Of a stretch of DNA of 15,934 nucleotides, positions 14,742 through 15,934 are shown in pieces. Position 1 is the first letter of the stretch. Every line of letters starts with the position of its first letter. The notes beneath the pieces were generated by a model. The model saw only the letters and a program-made list of their open reading frames with translations, was not told where the DNA came from and ran no database searches. The position numbers and the translations under genes are program-made. Source of the stretch: Roseburia sp. (lineage in GTDB: Bacteria > Bacillota > Clostridia > Lachnospirales > Lachnospiraceae); NCBI GenBank assembly GCA_017626625.1, contig JAGAIK010000365.1, positions 1 to 15,934 on the forward strand, in the 5' to 3' direction.

Positions 14742-15356
14742 ATGGAAAAAAAGCGTTTAATCATAGGTATGAGCGGGGCTTCCGGTGCGCCGATTACGGT
14801 GGAATTATTGAGACAACTCAGACAGTATAGGGAAAATGCGCAGAACATATCTTCCGGCGCAGAGGCGATACAGGAAATCGAGACACATCTTATCTATACA
14901 AAAGGTGCGGAAATGACCTTAAAGCAGGAGACAGACTGCTCCATCGAAGAGCTTCACCGGTTAGCGGACGTGGTTTATGATAATGGAAATATCGGTGCAG
15001 GTCCTGCCAGCGGCAGCTATAAAACCCTTGGCATGATTGTTGTCCCATGCAGCATGAAAACTGTGGCGGGAATCGTCAGCGGCTACAGCGATAATCTGTT
15101 GCTCCGCGCGGCGGATGTCACTTTAAAGGAACGCAGAAAGCTGGTGCTGGTGGCGAGGGAGTGTCCCCTTGGAACAATTCATCTGAGGAATCTTTATGAG
15201 CTTTCCCAGATGGGGGCGGTGGTGCTTCCTCCCATGTTAAGCTATTACAATCATCCGCAGACGGTGGAGGACTGCACCAGACATATTGTGGGAAAAATAC
15301 TTGACCAGTTTGGAATAGAAGGACAGGAATTTCACCGCTGGACGGGAGAGGAGTGA
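14742..15356 (+). CDS. lpdB: UbiX/LpdB-type flavin prenyltransferase
   Basis: Makes prenylated FMN, the cofactor of UbiD-type decarboxylases, from FMN and dimethylallyl phosphate. The 204-residue product carries the family signatures GMSGASGAP (9-17), ASGSYKTLGM, PCSMKTVAGI (102-111), NLLLRAADVTLKERRKLVLV (118-137), RECPL and HLRNL, and LPPMLSYYNHPQT. It is somewhat longer than the usual 185-190 residues because of about 15 extra residues near 29-47 (RENAQNISSGAEAIQE), between the first strand-helix unit and the second strand. The start at 14742 is favoured because an upstream ATG at 14731 runs into a stop at once; the ribosome binding site is weak. Together with lpdD it completes the non-oxidative gallate decarboxylase set; the cofactor would be handed to LpdC encoded 2.5 kb upstream. 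Confidence 0.93.
   Translation: MEKKRLIIGMSGASGAPITVELLRQLRQYRENAQNISSGAEAIQEIETHLIYTKGAEMTLKQETDCSIEELHRLADVVYDNGNIGAGPASGSYKTLGMIVVPCSMKTVAGIVSGYSDNLLLRAADVTLKERRKLVLVARECPLGTIHLRNLYELSQMGAVVLPPMLSYYNHPQTVEDCTRHIVGKILDQFGIEGQEFHRWTGEE
15344..15353 (+). promoter_or_regulatory. Ribosome binding site fixing the lpdD start
   Basis: GGGAGAGGAG lies 8 bases before the ATG at 15362. A GTG at 15353 in the same frame overlaps this site and the lpdB stop codon, so the ATG is the better start. Confidence 0.65.
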
Positions 15357-15361
15357 CGGCA

Positions 15362-15739
15362 ATGGAAATGCAGGAATTTCGCAGAAACAGAAAGTTATAT
15401 GGAAGGGAACTGACAGCGGCTGTCACCCTTTTGGAAGGAGGAATCAATGTTATTCTCTTTGGCGGTGACAGAGAGCACATTGGTGCAGTTTCCATAGCGG
15501 ATGAGGAAGGTGAACTTTGCGTCAGGGATGTTACTTTTCCGGGACATAAAGAAACAGGTATCGCCCATAGCTGGGCAGAGAGCCTTTGCAGACAGACCGG
15601 GCTTCCTGCGGTGGTGGAAGTGGGCATCCATTACGATGATATTTCGAAAGAGAGAATAGCGGAAATTTTGAAAGTGACGGAGGAAATGCTTACGGAGGTT
15701 TTGAGGGAGGTAGAGCATGAAAAAAAGCATTGGAAGTAA
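15362..15739 (+). CDS. lpdD: LpdD-family protein (decarboxylase accessory subunit)
   Basis: A 125-residue protein of the small LpdD family found beside UbiX/UbiD-type phenolic acid decarboxylase genes. Recognisable segments are ILFGGDREHIGAVS, VTFPGHKETGIAH and VVEVGIHYDDI, with the conserved pattern GG-x4-HIGAVS near the centre. LpdD is not the catalytic subunit; proposed roles are handling of prenylated flavin or maturation of LpdC. It begins 5 bases after the lpdB stop, so the two are surely co-translated, as in Lactobacillus plantarum, where lpdB and lpdD are also adjacent. Its last 23 bases overlap the start of the next gene. Confidence 0.87.
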   Translation: MEMQEFRRNRKLYGRELTAAVTLLEGGINVILFGGDREHIGAVSIADEEGELCVRDVTFPGHKETGIAHSWAESLCRQTGLPAVVEVGIHYDDISKERIAEILKVTEEMLTEVLREVEHEKKHWK

Positions 15740-15934
15740 AGTGATTTCTTTGGTGGCAGTTTTAGGCGGGGTTTTTCTGGTGGCAGTCATAGCGAATATT
15801 ATGGCACTGTCCTCCTTAAAAGAAAATAACAGTAAAATGAATACCTATCTTATTATGAGCGGAATGGAAAGCGAGGTATTGGTCGCATTTCAGCAGGTAC
15901 AGCTTTACTCAAATCTCAGTTATTTTAAGCAGGG
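15717..15934 (+). CDS. N-terminus of a membrane sensor, probably methyl-accepting chemotaxis protein, 3' partial
   Basis: An open frame from the ATG at 15717 to the window edge (72 codons, no stop), begun by GGGAGG (15705-15710) 6 bases upstream and overlapping the end of lpdD by 23 bases. It reads MKKSIGSKVISLVAVLGGVF, continues as one long uncleaved hydrophobic helix (about residues 8-31), then a helical polar stretch (SSLKENNSKMNTYL and onward) with Met/Glu-rich heptads. This is the usual start of a chemotaxis receptor with a four-helix external sensor domain. The HAMP and signalling domains would lie beyond the window, so a sensor kinase or GGDEF protein is also possible. Overlap with lpdD suggests co-expression with gallate metabolism. 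Confidence 0.68.
   Translation, partial: MKKSIGSKVISLVAVLGGVFLVAVIANIMALSSLKENNSKMNTYLIMSGMESEVLVAFQQVQLYSNLSYFKQ

Overview
The window looks like chromosome of an anaerobic gut-type Firmicute, most likely a Lachnospiraceae/Clostridia member. The reasons are strong AGGAGG-type ribosome binding sites before most genes, roughly even base composition (judged by eye), a Gram-positive-style lipoprotein, and close resemblance of several proteins to lactic-acid-bacterial and clostridial families. No rRNA, tRNA, CRISPR array or insertion sequence was seen.

Layout. (1) 1-2934 (+): the 3' part of a large SMC-like ATPase resembling JetC/MksB of Wadjet/MksBEF plasmid-defence condensins; its start lies before the window. 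(2) 2961-4755 (-): two overlapping LysR-type regulators. (3) 4756-5102: a 347-base divergent control region carrying three related dyads at an exact 38-base period. (4) 5112-15739 (+): nine genes in one direction with short gaps and no visible intrinsic terminator. They encode a cytosolic alpha/beta-hydrolase, a paralogous hydrolase lipoprotein, a GPH-family sugar:cation symporter, a subtype-B tannase, an LpdC-type gallate decarboxylase, a GH3 glycosidase of the His/Asp-dyad type, a beta-phosphoglucomutase, a UbiX-type flavin prenyltransferase (LpdB) and LpdD. (5) 15717 to the edge (+): the start of a membrane sensor, probably a methyl-accepting chemotaxis protein, overlapping lpdD.

How it fits together (inference from families and layout): this is a locus for using galloyl esters or galloylated sugars. 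The lipoprotein hydrolase may trim esters outside the cell and the GPH symporter may import galloyl-sugars or glycosides. Tannase would then release gallate, and LpdC, with prenylated FMN made by LpdB and helped by LpdD, would decarboxylate gallate to pyrogallol. The sugar half would go to the GH3 enzyme and beta-phosphoglucomutase. The most interesting idea is that the GH3 enzyme, which keeps the Asp-x-His dyad of GH3 enzymes known to act as phosphorylases, makes beta-glucose-1-phosphate, the substrate of the beta-phosphoglucomutase encoded 12 bases downstream. The twin LysR regulators and the 38-base-period dyad array are the likely control device.
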